A stretch of 56,620 nucleotides of DNA from Collinsella sp. AM33-4BH (GTDB taxonomy: Bacteria; Actinomycetota; Coriobacteriia; Coriobacteriales; Coriobacteriaceae): NCBI RefSeq assembly GCF_003469205.1, contig NZ_QSIN01000014.1, positions 1 to 56,620 on the forward strand, read 5' to 3'. The notes beneath the pieces were generated by a model. That model saw only the letters and a list, made by a program, of their open reading frames with translations. It did not search any database and was not told the origin of the DNA. Position 1 is the first letter of the stretch. The number at the start of each line of letters is the position of its first letter. Shown here piece by piece: positions 11,184 through 18,978 of the stretch. A program made the position numbers and the translations under genes.

Positions 11184-13319
11184 ATGGGGCGCAATAACAA
11201 GCATAAGCGTGGAGCTCGCAATAAGCGCGGGCCGGTGCGCAGCGAACGCCGTCCGAGCCTGACCGGGCGCGTGCAGCTCCATGAGCACAGTGCCTATGTC
11301 ATAACCGAGAATGGCGACTACAAGGTCATGGGTCGCGGCAAGCGTGAGATCATGGACGGCGATACCGTTGCCGTGAGCATTAAGAACAGCCCGCATGGCG
11401 AGCGTCGCGCCGTGATCGAGGGCGTGGTTGAGCGCGCAGCTATAAGCGTGGTGGGCACGTACCAGACCGCCGGTCCGCTCGGTGTGATTGAACCGCTCGA
11501 TTCGCGCCTGAAGGCCGACTTCTTCATTCTGCCTGAGGATACCTCGGCGGATCGTCTGGGTGTCCACCCGGGTGATGCCGTTGTCGCGCGCATTTTGACC
11601 TACCCGACGCGCCTGGAATCGGGCACCGTGACGATCGAACGCCGCATTGGCGGAGATGACGCGCCCGATTTGGGCGTTCAATATGTGATGGCGCGTTATG
11701 GCTATACCGATAGCTATCCCGAGGCCGCGCTGGACGAGGCCGAGGGGCTTTCGCTCGATGTGGCCTCGGCGCTTAAGGACCCGCTCCGCCGCGATCTGCG
11801 CGACCGCTTTGTCATCACGATCGACCCGGTCGACGCGCGCGACTTTGACGATGCCATTTCGCTTGAGCGCACGCCCGAGGGTGGCTACAAGCTGGGCGTG
11901 CATATCGCCGACGTTTCACACTATGTGGCTTGGGACGGGCATATCGATCTTGAGGCTCGCCATCGTACGACATCGGTGTATCTGGCCGATCGCGTGCTTC
12001 CCATGCTGCCCGAGCGCCTGTCTAATGACCTGTGCTCGCTTCGCCCTGACGAGGACCGTCTTGCGTTTACCGTCGATATCGAGCTCGATGCGCAGGGTCG
12101 CGTGCGGCATTACGATCCGTACCCCAGCGTGATTCGCTCGCGTGTGCGTATGGACTATGACGGCGCCGAGGCGCTGCTGGTGCGTGCCGGCGCGGTGGAG
12201 TATGGGGTGCTGGAGGGTGCCGCCGAGGATGTTGCGGCTGCCGAGGCCTCGCGCGAGGAGGCGCTTGAGCGTGGGCTTGCATGCGAAGAGGCAGCCCGCG
12301 GCTATAACGTCGACCTCGGCGATTTCCTTGTCGCCGCCAACGAACTCGCCGAACTTCGCCGTCGTATTCGTCGTGCCCGCGGCTCAGTCGATTTTGACAC
12401 GGCCGAGATTCGCGCTCTATTGGATGAGGACGGAGTACCCGTGCAGATTGTGGCGCGCGAGCGTTCGTGTGCCACGTCGCTTATCGAGGAAGCCATGCTA
12501 CTCGCCAACGAGTGCGTTGCAGAGTGGCTGGCAGACCGTGATATCGAGGCCTGCTATCGCGTGCATGAGGATCCGAGCCCCGATAGCCTGCACGGTGCCG
12601 CCGTTGCGCTGGCGCAGCTAGGCATCATCGACGATCGCCGTGCTGCCGGTATCGCCCTGGGGAGTCCCGATGAGCTACAGGCTGCAGTTGATGCTGCCGC
12701 CGGTACGGCCAACGCACCGCTCGTCAACACGCTGCTTCTGCGCAGCATGCAGCGCGCACTGTACAAGCCGCGCAACGAGGGCCACTTTGCGCTCGCCGCG
12801 CCGTGCTACTGTCACTTTACGAGTCCCATCCGTCGCTACCCCGATCTGGTGGTGCACCGCGTGCTCAAACTGCAGTTGGCCTATGAGCAGCTCGGCGGCA
12901 AGGACGCCCTGGTCCGTACGCCGCGGCTGATCGGCAAGGGGCGCGAGTCGCTGCCGCGCATTCTGCCGCAGATCTGCCGCGCATGCAGCGATGCCGAGCG
13001 CGCGGCAGATGCCGCTAGCCATGCGACGCAAAAGATCAAGATTGCCCAGTACTATGAGGACCGTCTGGGCGAGCGCTATGCCGGAACCGTCTCGTGGGTT
13101 AGCAGCATGGGCCTCTTTGTGCGCTTGGACCTGACGCAGGTCGAAGGCTTGGTTTCGATCAAGAGCCTGGGCAACGAGTGGTTCGAGTTCGACGAGGATG
13201 CGCTCACGCTCACAGGTGCCGACACGGGGACTCGCTATGAACTGGGTCAGCGCGTGATTATCGAGGTCTCGCGCGTCAATACCACGCGTGGGCACTTGGA
13301 CTTTAAGCTTATCCATTAG
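11184..13319 (+). CDS. rnr: ribonuclease R family 3'-5' exoribonuclease
   Basis: The enzyme is a processive RNA-degrading hydrolase that handles structured RNA and works with tmRNA/SmpB in degrading stalled messages; smpB lies 4 kb downstream. The 711-residue product starts at ATG 11184 after AAGGAGG. It has a basic start (NNKHKRGARNKRG), cold-shock domains, then the RNB domain with VDARDFDDAISLER holding the metal-binding Asp residues, LPMLPERLSNDLCSLRP, and FTSPIRRYPDLVVHR. The C-terminal S1 domain runs from YAGTVSWVSSMGLFVRL to the end. The protein stops right after S1, without the long basic tail of E. coli RNase R. Confidence 0.95.
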   Translation: MGRNNKHKRGARNKRGPVRSERRPSLTGRVQLHEHSAYVITENGDYKVMGRGKREIMDGDTVAVSIKNSPHGERRAVIEGVVERAAISVVGTYQTAGPLGVIEPLDSRLKADFFILPEDTSADRLGVHPGDAVVARILTYPTRLESGTVTIERRIGGDDAPDLGVQYVMARYGYTDSYPEAALDEAEGLSLDVASALKDPLRRDLRDRFVITIDPVDARDFDDAISLERTPEGGYKLGVHIADVSHYVAWDGHIDLEARHRTTSVYLADRVLPMLPERLSNDLCSLRPDEDRLAFTVDIELDAQGRVRHYDPYPSVIRSRVRMDYDGAEALLVRAGAVEYGVLEGAAEDVAAAEASREEALERGLACEEAARGYNVDLGDFLVAANELAELRRRIRRARGSVDFDTAEIRALLDEDGVPVQIVARERSCATSLIEEAMLLANECVAEWLADRDIEACYRVHEDPSPDSLHGAAVALAQLGIIDDRRAAGIALGSPDELQAAVDAAAGTANAPLVNTLLLRSMQRALYKPRNEGHFALAAPCYCHFTSPIRRYPDLVVHRVLKLQLAYEQLGGKDALVRTPRLIGKGRESLPRILPQICRACSDAERAADAASHATQKIKIAQYYEDRLGERYAGTVSWVSSMGLFVRLDLTQVEGLVSIKSLGNEWFEFDEDALTLTGADTGTRYELGQRVIIEVSRVNTTRGHLDFKLIH

Positions 13320-13344
13320 CCAAATCTCGACTCATGGCGGGAGA

Positions 13345-13380
13345 GCGGAGGGCGGTCTTTCGGGGCCGCCCTCCGCATTT
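13345..13380 (+). terminator. rnr terminator
   Basis: A perfect 11-bp stem (13345-13355 with 13366-13376) is followed by only ATTT, so it is weaker than its neighbours. Confidence 0.55.
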
Positions 13381-13438
13381 GGATCATGGCTACCTTGCCG
13401 TCTGCTCGGCCGCCCGCTTACCTGCTATTCGAGAGGTA

Positions 13439-13477
13439 AAACCTACCAAAATAAACCTGTCCCTTTTTGGCAGGTTT
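13439..13477. repeat. REP-like palindrome AAACCTACCAAAA / TTTTGGCAGGTTT
   Basis: 13-bp arms with one mismatch flank TAAACCTGTCCCT. It is nearly identical to the copy at 1316-1354. It ends about 20 bp before the serine recombinase start. Confidence 0.65.
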
Positions 13478-13496
13478 ACAAGAAAGCGGGGATGAG

Positions 13497-14102
13497 ATGG
13501 CGACGGTGTACGGTTATGCGCGGGTGAGTTCGCGCGATCAGAATCTGAATCGGCAGCTGGATGCGCTGGGCGCCTATGGCGTGGGCTCGGCGAATATTTA
13601 TGCCGACCATGCGAGCGGCAAGGACTTCGATCGCCCGCGGTATCGCGAGCTGCTGCACATCCTGGGAGACGGGGACGTGCTGGTGGTGCTTTCTATCGAC
13701 CGACTTGGCCGTAATTACTCCGAGATTCTTGAGGAATGGCGACGCATTACCAAGGAGCTCGGGGTTGCCATTGTGGTGTTGGACATGCCATTGCTTGACA
13801 CGCGCGTCAGGGCCAGCGGCACGCCGGATGTGACCAACACCCTGATTGCCGATATTGTGCTGCAACTGCTGAGCTACGTGGCGCAGGTGGAGCGCGAGAA
13901 TATCCATCGGCGCCAGGCGGAGGGAATTGCAGCTGCGCGGGCGCGAGGGGTCCGTTTCGGTCGACCTCGCAAGCCGTGCCCTCCTCAGTTTGAGCTGGTG
14001 CGCGATAGCTATGAGGCGGGCGATATAACCCGCAGCCAGGCAGCAAAGTGCCTGGGCGTGTGCGTGGGGACGTTCGATCGCTGGATGCGCGAGGCGGGGT
14101 AG
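13497..14102 (+). CDS. small serine recombinase (resolvase/invertase type)
   Basis: The 201-residue product has the catalytic domain of the resolvase/DNA invertase family: YGYARVSS with the nucleophile Ser11, FDRPRYRELL, and LSIDRLGRNYSEILEEW with the active-site Arg residues. The long E helix (LSYVAQVERENIHRRQAEGIAAARARGVRFGRP split over ~120-160) and a C-terminal helix-turn-helix (ITRSQAAKCLGVCVGTFDRWM) follow. ATG 13497 is used; the frame opens earlier inside the REP-like element. No transposon ends, no resolution site and no invertible segment with flanking inverted repeats are visible next to it. It looks like an orphan recombinase left from a mobile element or acting at a distance. Confidence 0.9.
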   Translation: MATVYGYARVSSRDQNLNRQLDALGAYGVGSANIYADHASGKDFDRPRYRELLHILGDGDVLVVLSIDRLGRNYSEILEEWRRITKELGVAIVVLDMPLLDTRVRASGTPDVTNTLIADIVLQLLSYVAQVERENIHRRQAEGIAAARARGVRFGRPRKPCPPQFELVRDSYEAGDITRSQAAKCLGVCVGTFDRWMREAG

Positions 14103-14207
14103 AGGTTTGCGTCGCTTTGTCGCTTCCTGTTGCGATTCAAATTTTGATACGGTGACGATGTCATTTGGGGCTACACTCGCTGATATTCAAAAAAAGGAGG
14201 TTGGCCC

Positions 14208-14789
14208 TTGTCGCGCGTAAAACAAATAATCGGATGGACCGCGATCGTTCTGTTCGTTGTAACGCTGGCGGGCATCTGGGTGCTGACGGAGCAAAATGCG
14301 GTGGAGACGTCGTTGCTGAGCGAGTCCACCGCGCGTGTGGTAGAGGGTCAGGCTACGGGCGTTCAGGCTGTCGATGCCACGGGTGAAGCCCAGACGGAGA
14401 ACGGAATGACCGGGGGCGCCGATTCGGCTGCCTCGAATGTCCGGTCTGGCCGACTTGCTTCCATTCGCATGTGGGTGGGCACGAACGTCCGTCGCGTTGC
14501 CCATACCGTAGAGTTTTTCTTCGTCGGATTGTTCGCCTCGGTGGTCGTGGTTTGCTTTTCCAGGCGTCCGTGGAGCGTATGCTCCCGTTGCGTGCCCGTA
14601 TTGCTCTTTTGCGCCGCCTGCTCCGTTGGCGATCAGGTACATAAGATCTTTGTTCCCGGCAGGCATTTCGACGTTATCGATCTAGGATTCGATGCTGCGG
14701 GCTATGTCACCGCCATGCTGTTGGTATTGCTGGCGGCGGCGTTGGTGCGCCATGCGAATCGGCCGATCGGCGCCCATGCGAGGCGCTAG
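14208..14789 (+). CDS. VanZ-like membrane protein
   Basis: The 193-residue product starts at TTG 14208, which is the first start codon after a strong AAAAAAAGGAGG site. It has an N-terminal membrane helix, a Ser/Ala/Gly-rich outside segment (~30-85), and then the VanZ core: HTVEFFFVGLFAS, a Cys-rich second and third helix, and DQVHKIFVPGRHFDVIDLGFD. The core pattern (His-Glu in helix one, DQxHxxFVPGR, D-D in the loop) is that of the VanZ/teicoplanin-resistance family. Family function is poorly known; it is not evidence of vancomycin resistance by itself. Confidence 0.8.
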   Translation: MSRVKQIIGWTAIVLFVVTLAGIWVLTEQNAVETSLLSESTARVVEGQATGVQAVDATGEAQTENGMTGGADSAASNVRSGRLASIRMWVGTNVRRVAHTVEFFFVGLFASVVVVCFSRRPWSVCSRCVPVLLFCAACSVGDQVHKIFVPGRHFDVIDLGFDAAGYVTAMLLVLLAAALVRHANRPIGAHARR

Positions 14790-14911
14790 CCTTAAGACGA
14801 GACATCGCGACTGCCTGCGCTTCGACATTGACTACAATAACGGCTGCAATCGCGAGTGGCCGTCGATGTGCAGTTTTCCAGACACCTGTTTTCTCTAAGA
14901 AAGGAAATCCC

Positions 14912-15271
14912 ATGACCGTACTGTTTGTTGAATATCCCAAGTGCTCGACCTGCAAAAAGGCCAAGGCGTGGCTGGACGAACACGGGGTAGAGTATATCGA
15001 CCGCGATATCGTTTTGGACAATCCCACGGCTGATGAGCTAGCGACCTGGATTGCTCGTTCGGGGCTGCCGGTGCGGCGCTTCTTTAATTCGTCGGGCATG
15101 AAATATCGAGAGCTGGGCCTGAAGGCGCGCCTGGATGCGGGCATGACGGATCGGGAGTGCTACGAGCTGCTGGCGACCGACGGCATGCTGGTCAAGCGTC
15201 CGCTGCTGGTGGGCGACGACTTTGTGATTCCCGGCTTTAGGGAATCGGCTTGGGCCGAGGCGTTGCTGTAG
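14912..15271 (+). CDS. ArsC/Spx-family thioredoxin-fold protein
   Basis: The 119-residue product starts at ATG 14912 after AAGAAAGGAAA. It opens with VLFVEYPKCSTCKKAKAWLDE, the CxxC-bearing first strand of the ArsC/Spx/YffB group, and keeps the FFNSSGMKYRELGLK and LVKRPLLVGDDFVIPGF blocks. Members are arsenate reductase-like thiol proteins or, as Spx, RNA polymerase-binding regulators. The CSTC motif and length fit the YffB-like branch better than Spx. No other arsenic gene is near, so a role in arsenate reduction is unproven. Confidence 0.85.
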   Translation: MTVLFVEYPKCSTCKKAKAWLDEHGVEYIDRDIVLDNPTADELATWIARSGLPVRRFFNSSGMKYRELGLKARLDAGMTDRECYELLATDGMLVKRPLLVGDDFVIPGFRESAWAEALL

Positions 15272-15316
15272 CGGCTGCGGAAAGTACGTCCCATTTCGAG
15301 TGCGGGCCTGCCCCAG

Positions 15317-15727
15317 TCAGTCCTTCAGCTGTGCCCATTCGTGCGGATCGTAGACCTTTACGTGCTTGTTGGGCTTGCCGCTCCAGTACTCCTCGTCCAT
15401 AAAGGGCAGGTATGCCTGAATGCCGGGGCAGATAAAGGGAATCCGCTGCTGTTGCAGTCGCTCGCGCTGGCGCTGCTCCAGGCGCGCCTCGGATATGACG
15501 GTCGGCATGCCGGACAGCTCGACGAGGCTTGCCTGGATTCGCTTAAGGTCGGGGAGTCCCGCGTGCCATGACATCCGCATGATCAAAAAGGATGCACGGC
15601 GGTAGTTTGCCTGCATCACCGTGATGGCGGGGCGCAGTGTGGGATGGATTTTGTCCCGTTCGGGCCAAAGGTCAGCAGTGATCTCGAGGCCCAGGGTCTC
15701 CCATAGGTAATCAAGCTCTTCGTCCAT
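15317..15727 (-). CDS. conserved-looking protein of unknown function
   Basis: The 136-residue product starts at the ATG at 15727, with GAGG about 7 bp upstream on the minus strand. It is acidic at the start (MDEELDYLWETLG) and has a middle helix rich in Arg/Gln (RLEQRQRERLQQQRI), then FICPGIQAYLPFMDEEYW. The IPFICPG-YLPF pattern recalls the C-terminal part of some MarR-like regulators, but no DNA-binding wing is recognisable, so I make no functional call. It is convergent with the ArsC-like gene and ends in TGA, one of only three such genes here. Confidence 0.6.
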   Translation of the reverse strand: MDEELDYLWETLGLEITADLWPERDKIHPTLRPAITVMQANYRRASFLIMRMSWHAGLPDLKRIQASLVELSGMPTVISEARLEQRQRERLQQQRIPFICPGIQAYLPFMDEEYWSGKPNKHVKVYDPHEWAQLKD

Positions 15728-15930
15728 GGCGCCTCGATATCTACGCGATCATTGATACTCCGATTGTGTTGCCTGGTGCTATCGTTTTCACGGTAGAATC
15801 TGCCAACGGTTGACGGCTACCGCTCGCGGCGTTTTGCCCTTCGTGTGCAGCGGTCGGCTTCACAGGTCCTTCACCGGTTGGACTAAATTAGGCCAATTTG
15901 GCTGAATTTTAAAAAAGTCAAAATTGGGGC

Positions 15931-15959
15931 TTGCGTCACGGCGGTACTTCCCGTATATT
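15931..15959 (+). promoter_or_regulatory. promoter of the tRNA-Gln/tRNA-Glu transcript
   Basis: TTGCGT (15931-15936) and TATATT (15954-15959) are exactly 17 bp apart. The predicted start falls about 40 bp before the first tRNA. An AT-rich stretch (15904-15925) lies just upstream, as an UP-element would. Confidence 0.75.
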
Positions 15960-16003
15960 TCTTTCTTGCGCAAAGGCACAGCCGAGCGCAGCGATGCAGT
16001 CAT

Positions 16004-16077
16004 TGGGATGTCGTCTAATGGCAGGACAGCGGATTCTGGTTCCGTCAATGGGGGTTCGACTCCCTCCATCCCAGCCA
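16004..16077 (+). tRNA. tRNA-Gln (anticodon CTG)
   Basis: The acceptor stem is TGGGATG (16004-16010) with CATCCCA (16067-16073), followed by G and an encoded CCA. The anticodon loop is TTCTGGT, giving CTG. The T arm GGGGTTCGACTCCC is intact. Confidence 0.95.
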
Positions 16078-16094
16078 TTGCATTTGCTACATAT

Positions 16095-16171
16095 GGCCCG
16101 TTCGTCTAGCGGTTTAGGACGCCGCCCTCTCAAGGCGGAGATCACCAGTTCGAATCTGGTACGGGCTACCA
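16095..16171 (+). tRNA. tRNA-Glu (anticodon CTC)
   Basis: The acceptor stem is GGCCCGT (16095-16101) with ACGGGCT (16161-16167), then A and an encoded CCA. The anticodon stem CCGCC/GGCGG holds the loop CTCTCAA, giving CTC. The T arm is CCAGTTCGAATCTGG. It is co-transcribed with tRNA-Gln, 17 bp apart. Confidence 0.95.
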
Positions 16172-16181
16172 AAATTGAACG

Positions 16182-16209
16182 CCCGGGCCTCGTAAGAGAC
16201 CCGGGTTTT
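16182..16209 (+). terminator. tRNA operon terminator
   Basis: A 10-bp stem (16182-16191 with 16196-16205) with one mismatch and a GTAA loop is followed by TTTTG. Confidence 0.75.
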
Positions 16210-16268
16210 GTGTATTGACCGATATTTAAGGCGCGCGTTGAGTCTGCCGCCCGGACCGAGGAGTTGTC

Positions 16269-17186
16269 ATGGACCTGCCTATCAGCTTGGAAGACATCAC
16301 GTATGCCGAGAACTATCTGGCGCAGGGCGACCTGGCTACGGCGACGCCGCTGTTGGAGCGTCTGGTGGAGCTCGCCGAGGAGTATATCGACGCCGAGTGC
16401 AAGACGGAGGAGAAGCGCCAGTACTTTAGCTTCGACAGCAAGTTTGAGCGCCTGGCCTATCGCCGCGTGGAGAAGGATCCGCGCGAGCTGGTGCAGGTCG
16501 AGGTTCCCTTTGACCGCCTGTACTCCGACATGGCGTTTGCCTACATTCGCCAGCAGGATTATGTGAGTGCTCGGAATGCCCTGATGCAGGCCGTGCGTTG
16601 GGATCCCATGAACTGCAACTATCGCTTGGACTTGGCCGAGCTGTTCCGCGCGCTCGAGGACAAGCAGGAGTGGGCATCGCTCTCGTTCTCGGTGCTGGAG
16701 CGCGCGAGCGACGGTAAGTGCGCCGCACGCGCCTACACCAATTTGGGTCAGTACTTCTTGGAGCCCGAGACCGAGAACATTTCGGCTGCCGTGGGCTGCG
16801 CGCGTCTGGCGCTGCGCCTGGCGCCCAACGATGCGCATACGACGCGCCTGCTCAACAAGATCCATACCACCTATCCGGATGCCGCGGACGAGAGTGACGA
16901 CCATGTGATGGGTGAGCTCGCCCTGCAGGGCGTGCCGACCTCGCCTTCGGCCGAGATCGCCATCTGCCTGATCATGTGCGCGACCGATGCTGCAAGCGAC
17001 GGCGACAAGCAGGAGGCTACGCGCCTGACGGTCCGTGCCCGCGACCTGGTGGGCGAAGAGGCGTGCGCGGCGATTATCAAGCTGGTGCGCGAGAGTGATG
17101 CCGAGCTTAACGCCGAGCGCAAGGCAAAGCGCGAGGCTGCGGGCTCAAACGCCGATGGCGCCAAGGAGGCCGGCGATGCCCAGTAA
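16269..17186 (+). CDS. TPR-type helical repeat protein
   Basis: The 305-residue product starts at ATG 16269 after GAGGAG. Residues ~10-200 form helix pairs of tetratricopeptide type: AENYLAQGDLATATPLLERLV, SDMAFAYIRQQDYVSARNALMQAVRWDP, and ARAYTNLGQYFLEPE. These repeats usually mediate protein contacts. No signal peptide or membrane segment is seen, so it should be cytoplasmic. The C-terminal end is Lys/Ala/Glu-rich and overlaps the smpB start by 11 bp, which suggests coupled expression with trans-translation. Confidence 0.8.
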   Translation: MDLPISLEDITYAENYLAQGDLATATPLLERLVELAEEYIDAECKTEEKRQYFSFDSKFERLAYRRVEKDPRELVQVEVPFDRLYSDMAFAYIRQQDYVSARNALMQAVRWDPMNCNYRLDLAELFRALEDKQEWASLSFSVLERASDGKCAARAYTNLGQYFLEPETENISAAVGCARLALRLAPNDAHTTRLLNKIHTTYPDAADESDDHVMGELALQGVPTSPSAEIAICLIMCATDAASDGDKQEATRLTVRARDLVGEEACAAIIKLVRESDAELNAERKAKREAAGSNADGAKEAGDAQ

Positions 17187-17646
17187 GCGCGAGCGCAAGC
17201 TCATTTCCAAGAATCGCTCGGCACATCACGAGTACTTTATCGATGAGACGTTTGAGTGCGGTATTGAGCTGAGCGGTACCGAAGTCAAGTCGATTCGCGA
17301 GCGCGCGTGCCAGATTACCGATACCTTTGCACTGATTCGTGGCGGGGAGTGCTGGCTCGTCGGCCTACATATCCACCCTTATAGCCATGGTGGCGTGTGG
17401 AATCGCGATCCCGACCGTCGGCGCCGTCTGCTGCTGCACCGCAAGGAGATCGACTTTCTTGACGGCAAACTTCGCAACCGTGGTTATGCGCTGGTTCCGT
17501 TGGAGCTCTACTTTAATACCGACGGCCGCGTAAAGCTGCTGCTGGGCCTGGGCCGAGGCAAAAAGCTCTACGACAAGCGCGAGGACATGGCCAAACGCGA
17601 TGTTCAACGCGAGATTGACCGCGCCCTCAAGGAACGCAACCGCTGA
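17176..17646 (+). CDS. smpB: SsrA-binding protein SmpB
   Basis: SmpB binds tmRNA and brings it to stalled ribosomes. The 156-residue product starts at ATG 17176 with AAGGAGG ahead, inside the 3' end of the TPR gene. It has KLISKNRSAHHEYFIDETFECGIELSGTEVKSIR in family order, the core GGECWLVGLHIHPYSHG, and the basic C-terminal helix GKKLYDKREDMAKRDVQREIDRALK that reaches into the decoding site. Length is normal. No tmRNA gene could be found in the window. It ends in TGA. Confidence 0.96.
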   Translation: MPSKRERKLISKNRSAHHEYFIDETFECGIELSGTEVKSIRERACQITDTFALIRGGECWLVGLHIHPYSHGGVWNRDPDRRRRLLLHRKEIDFLDGKLRNRGYALVPLELYFNTDGRVKLLLGLGRGKKLYDKREDMAKRDVQREIDRALKERNR

Positions 17647-17661
17647 CCGTCCTTCATAAGT

Positions 17662-17722
17662 TGCGGTGGAATACGGACTGTTTTGCCTGTTTGAGGGGCT
17701 ATTCAGTCCCTATTTCACCGCA
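17662..17722. repeat. long imperfect hairpin with 19-bp arms
   Basis: Arms 17662-17680 and 17704-17722 match at 17 of 19 positions (TGCGGTGGAATACGGACTG and its partner) around a 23-nt loop. No T-run follows. A fragment TATTTCACCGC with a GCGGTA partner recurs near 45052-45076, so it may belong to a dispersed family. Confidence 0.5.
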
Positions 17723-17767
17723 GCTGCGGGTGTCTCATCTTTCTTACTGTTCTGACACATATGTTTC

Positions 17768-17801
17768 AAAGGCGGCGTCCGTTATGGGCGCTGCCTTTTT
17801 T
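17768..17801 (+). terminator. smpB operon terminator
   Basis: A 10-bp stem (17768-17777 with 17789-17798, one G-T pair) ends in a T-run. Confidence 0.75.
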
Positions 17802-17852
17802 GTGGGTACATACATCCATGAGGTTCCAACCCGAGCTAGGGGAGTGATCGTT

Positions 17853-18356
17853 ATGGACAAAACTGCGTTCTTTACCATGCCGAGCGGCCTGTACGTGGTG
17901 AGCGCCGCGGCAGACGGGCTGCGCGCCGGCTGCGTCATCAACACTGCGGTGCAGGTGACGTCCATGCCGCCGCGCATTTCGGTTGCCGTGAACAAGGACA
18001 ACGTCACCTCGGGCGTCATCGCTTCGGCCAAAGCGTTCGCGCTGACCGTGATCGATCAGACCGCCGATATGCTCTACATCGGTAACTTTGGGTTCCGTAC
18101 CAGCAGCGATTATGACAAGTTTGCCAAATACGAGACCCGCGAGACGGCTCTGGGCATGCCCTATGTGCCCGAGCACGCGGCGGCCCTGTTTAGCTGCCAT
18201 TTGATCGACACTGTGGATGTTGGCACGCATCTACTGTTTATCGGCGAGGTCGAGGATGCCGAGCGCTTGAGTGACGAGACGCCGCTCACCTACGATTACT
18301 ACCATAAGGTCCTGAAGGGCAAGACGCCTCCGAAGGCGTCCTCGTATCAAGGCTAG
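17853..18356 (+). CDS. flavin reductase domain protein, partner of rubredoxin
   Basis: The 167-residue product starts at ATG 17853 after AGGGGAG; an upstream in-frame ATG lies in the terminator region. It is a flavin reductase-like FMN-binding barrel: AGCVINTAVQVTSMPPRISVAVNKDN, SAKAFALTVIDQ, and the final LTYDYYHKVLKGKTPPKASSY, typical of the domain in high-molecular-weight rubredoxin. In Moorella-type organisms that protein is a fusion of this domain with rubredoxin and passes electrons from NADH to a flavo-diiron oxygen or NO reductase. Here the rubredoxin is a separate gene 90 bp downstream. Confidence 0.85.
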   Translation: MDKTAFFTMPSGLYVVSAAADGLRAGCVINTAVQVTSMPPRISVAVNKDNVTSGVIASAKAFALTVIDQTADMLYIGNFGFRTSSDYDKFAKYETRETALGMPYVPEHAAALFSCHLIDTVDVGTHLLFIGEVEDAERLSDETPLTYDYYHKVLKGKTPPKASSYQG

Positions 18357-18373
18357 AAATGTTTTAAAAATAC

Positions 18374-18401
18374 TTGCATTATATTATTGAGAATCTATAC
18401 T
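18374..18401 (+). promoter_or_regulatory. promoter of the rubredoxin gene
   Basis: TTGCAT (18374-18379) and TATACT (18396-18401) are 16 bp apart in a strikingly AT-rich gap. The AT-rich ATTATATTATTGAGAAT between and around the boxes could hold a metal or peroxide regulator site, but this is a guess. Confidence 0.6.
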
Positions 18402-18445
18402 GATAAATGAAGTACATCACCAGTCGCGTTCGAGAGGAGAACATC

Positions 18446-18589
18446 ATGGCTGAGGAGAAGAAGACGTATAAGTTCGTGTGCATCGTTTGTGGCTACGAGG
18501 TTGAGGTCGACACGCCCGAGCTGCCCGAGGACTACGTGTGCCCGGTCTGCGGCGTCGGTCCCGATCAGTTTGAGCTCGTCGAGGAGTAG
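18446..18589 (+). CDS. rubredoxin
   Basis: The 47-residue iron protein starts at ATG 18446 with AGAGGAG upstream. The iron site is CIVCGYE and [12 protein letters not shown], four Cys in two knuckles, and the surrounding Asp/Glu-rich surface is usual for electron-transfer rubredoxins. It is probably the electron partner of the preceding flavin reductase and serves in oxidative-stress defence, while having its own promoter so that it can be made in excess. A strong terminator follows. Confidence 0.93.
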   Translation: MAEEKKTYKFVCIVCGYEVEVDTPELPEDYVCPVCGVGPDQFELVEE

Positions 18590-18630
18590 CTCGTCGGCAC
18601 GCGGCTCACGGCAACATATAGCTCTGTCCA

Positions 18631-18668
18631 AGGGTCCCGGTCGGATATCCCGGCCGGGACCCTTTTTC
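18631..18668 (+). terminator. rubredoxin terminator
   Basis: A perfect 10-bp stem (18631-18640 with 18654-18663) leads into five T. Confidence 0.9.
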
Positions 18669-18733
18669 TCCGCCCCCAAGGGATCACGGTTGCTGTTGGC
18701 CGATCCTGTCTGTTGTGAGTCCGGCCGACCTTT

Positions 18734-18951
18734 TGTCTTAATCTGTAACGTCTAACGGCTCAAAACGGGTCTTCCTGTTACAGATCGAGACAAACCAAAA
18801 CCGTCCGGCAGAAGGTCTCAATCTGTAACATCTAACGGTGAAAATTGGGTCCACTTGTTACAGATTGAGACAAACGGAGCTGTCCCTCGGAATAATCTCG
18901 ATCTGTAACATCTAGATATTAAAAGCGTGTCTAGATGTTACAGATTGAGAC
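18734..18951. repeat. palindromic array A, three units at 81-bp period
   Basis: Units lie at 18734-18792, 18815-18871 and 18896-18951. Each has left arm TCTCRATCTGTAAC, right arm GTTACAGATYGAGA, and a ~25-bp variable centre with an AAAA run. Unit starts are 81 and 81 bp apart. It fills the gap between the convergent rubredoxin and mntH genes. In unit 3 the pairing extends further (ACATCTAGA with TCTAGATGT). Confidence 0.9.
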
Positions 18952-18978
18952 GTTTGCCTGGGTAGGTGCCCCGCCCCA

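Noticed and set aside
13497..14207. Invertible promoter switch around the serine recombinase
   Set aside because: No pair of inverted repeats of suitable length flanks a promoter in this region.
14208..14789. Vancomycin-resistance cluster
   Set aside because: Only a VanZ-like protein is present; vanHAX-type genes are absent.
16004..16171. Integration site in the tRNA genes
   Set aside because: No integrase gene and no repeated tRNA 3' end was found nearby.
17647..17852. tmRNA gene next to smpB
   Set aside because: The gap has a hairpin and a terminator, but no tRNA-like ends and no tag reading frame.
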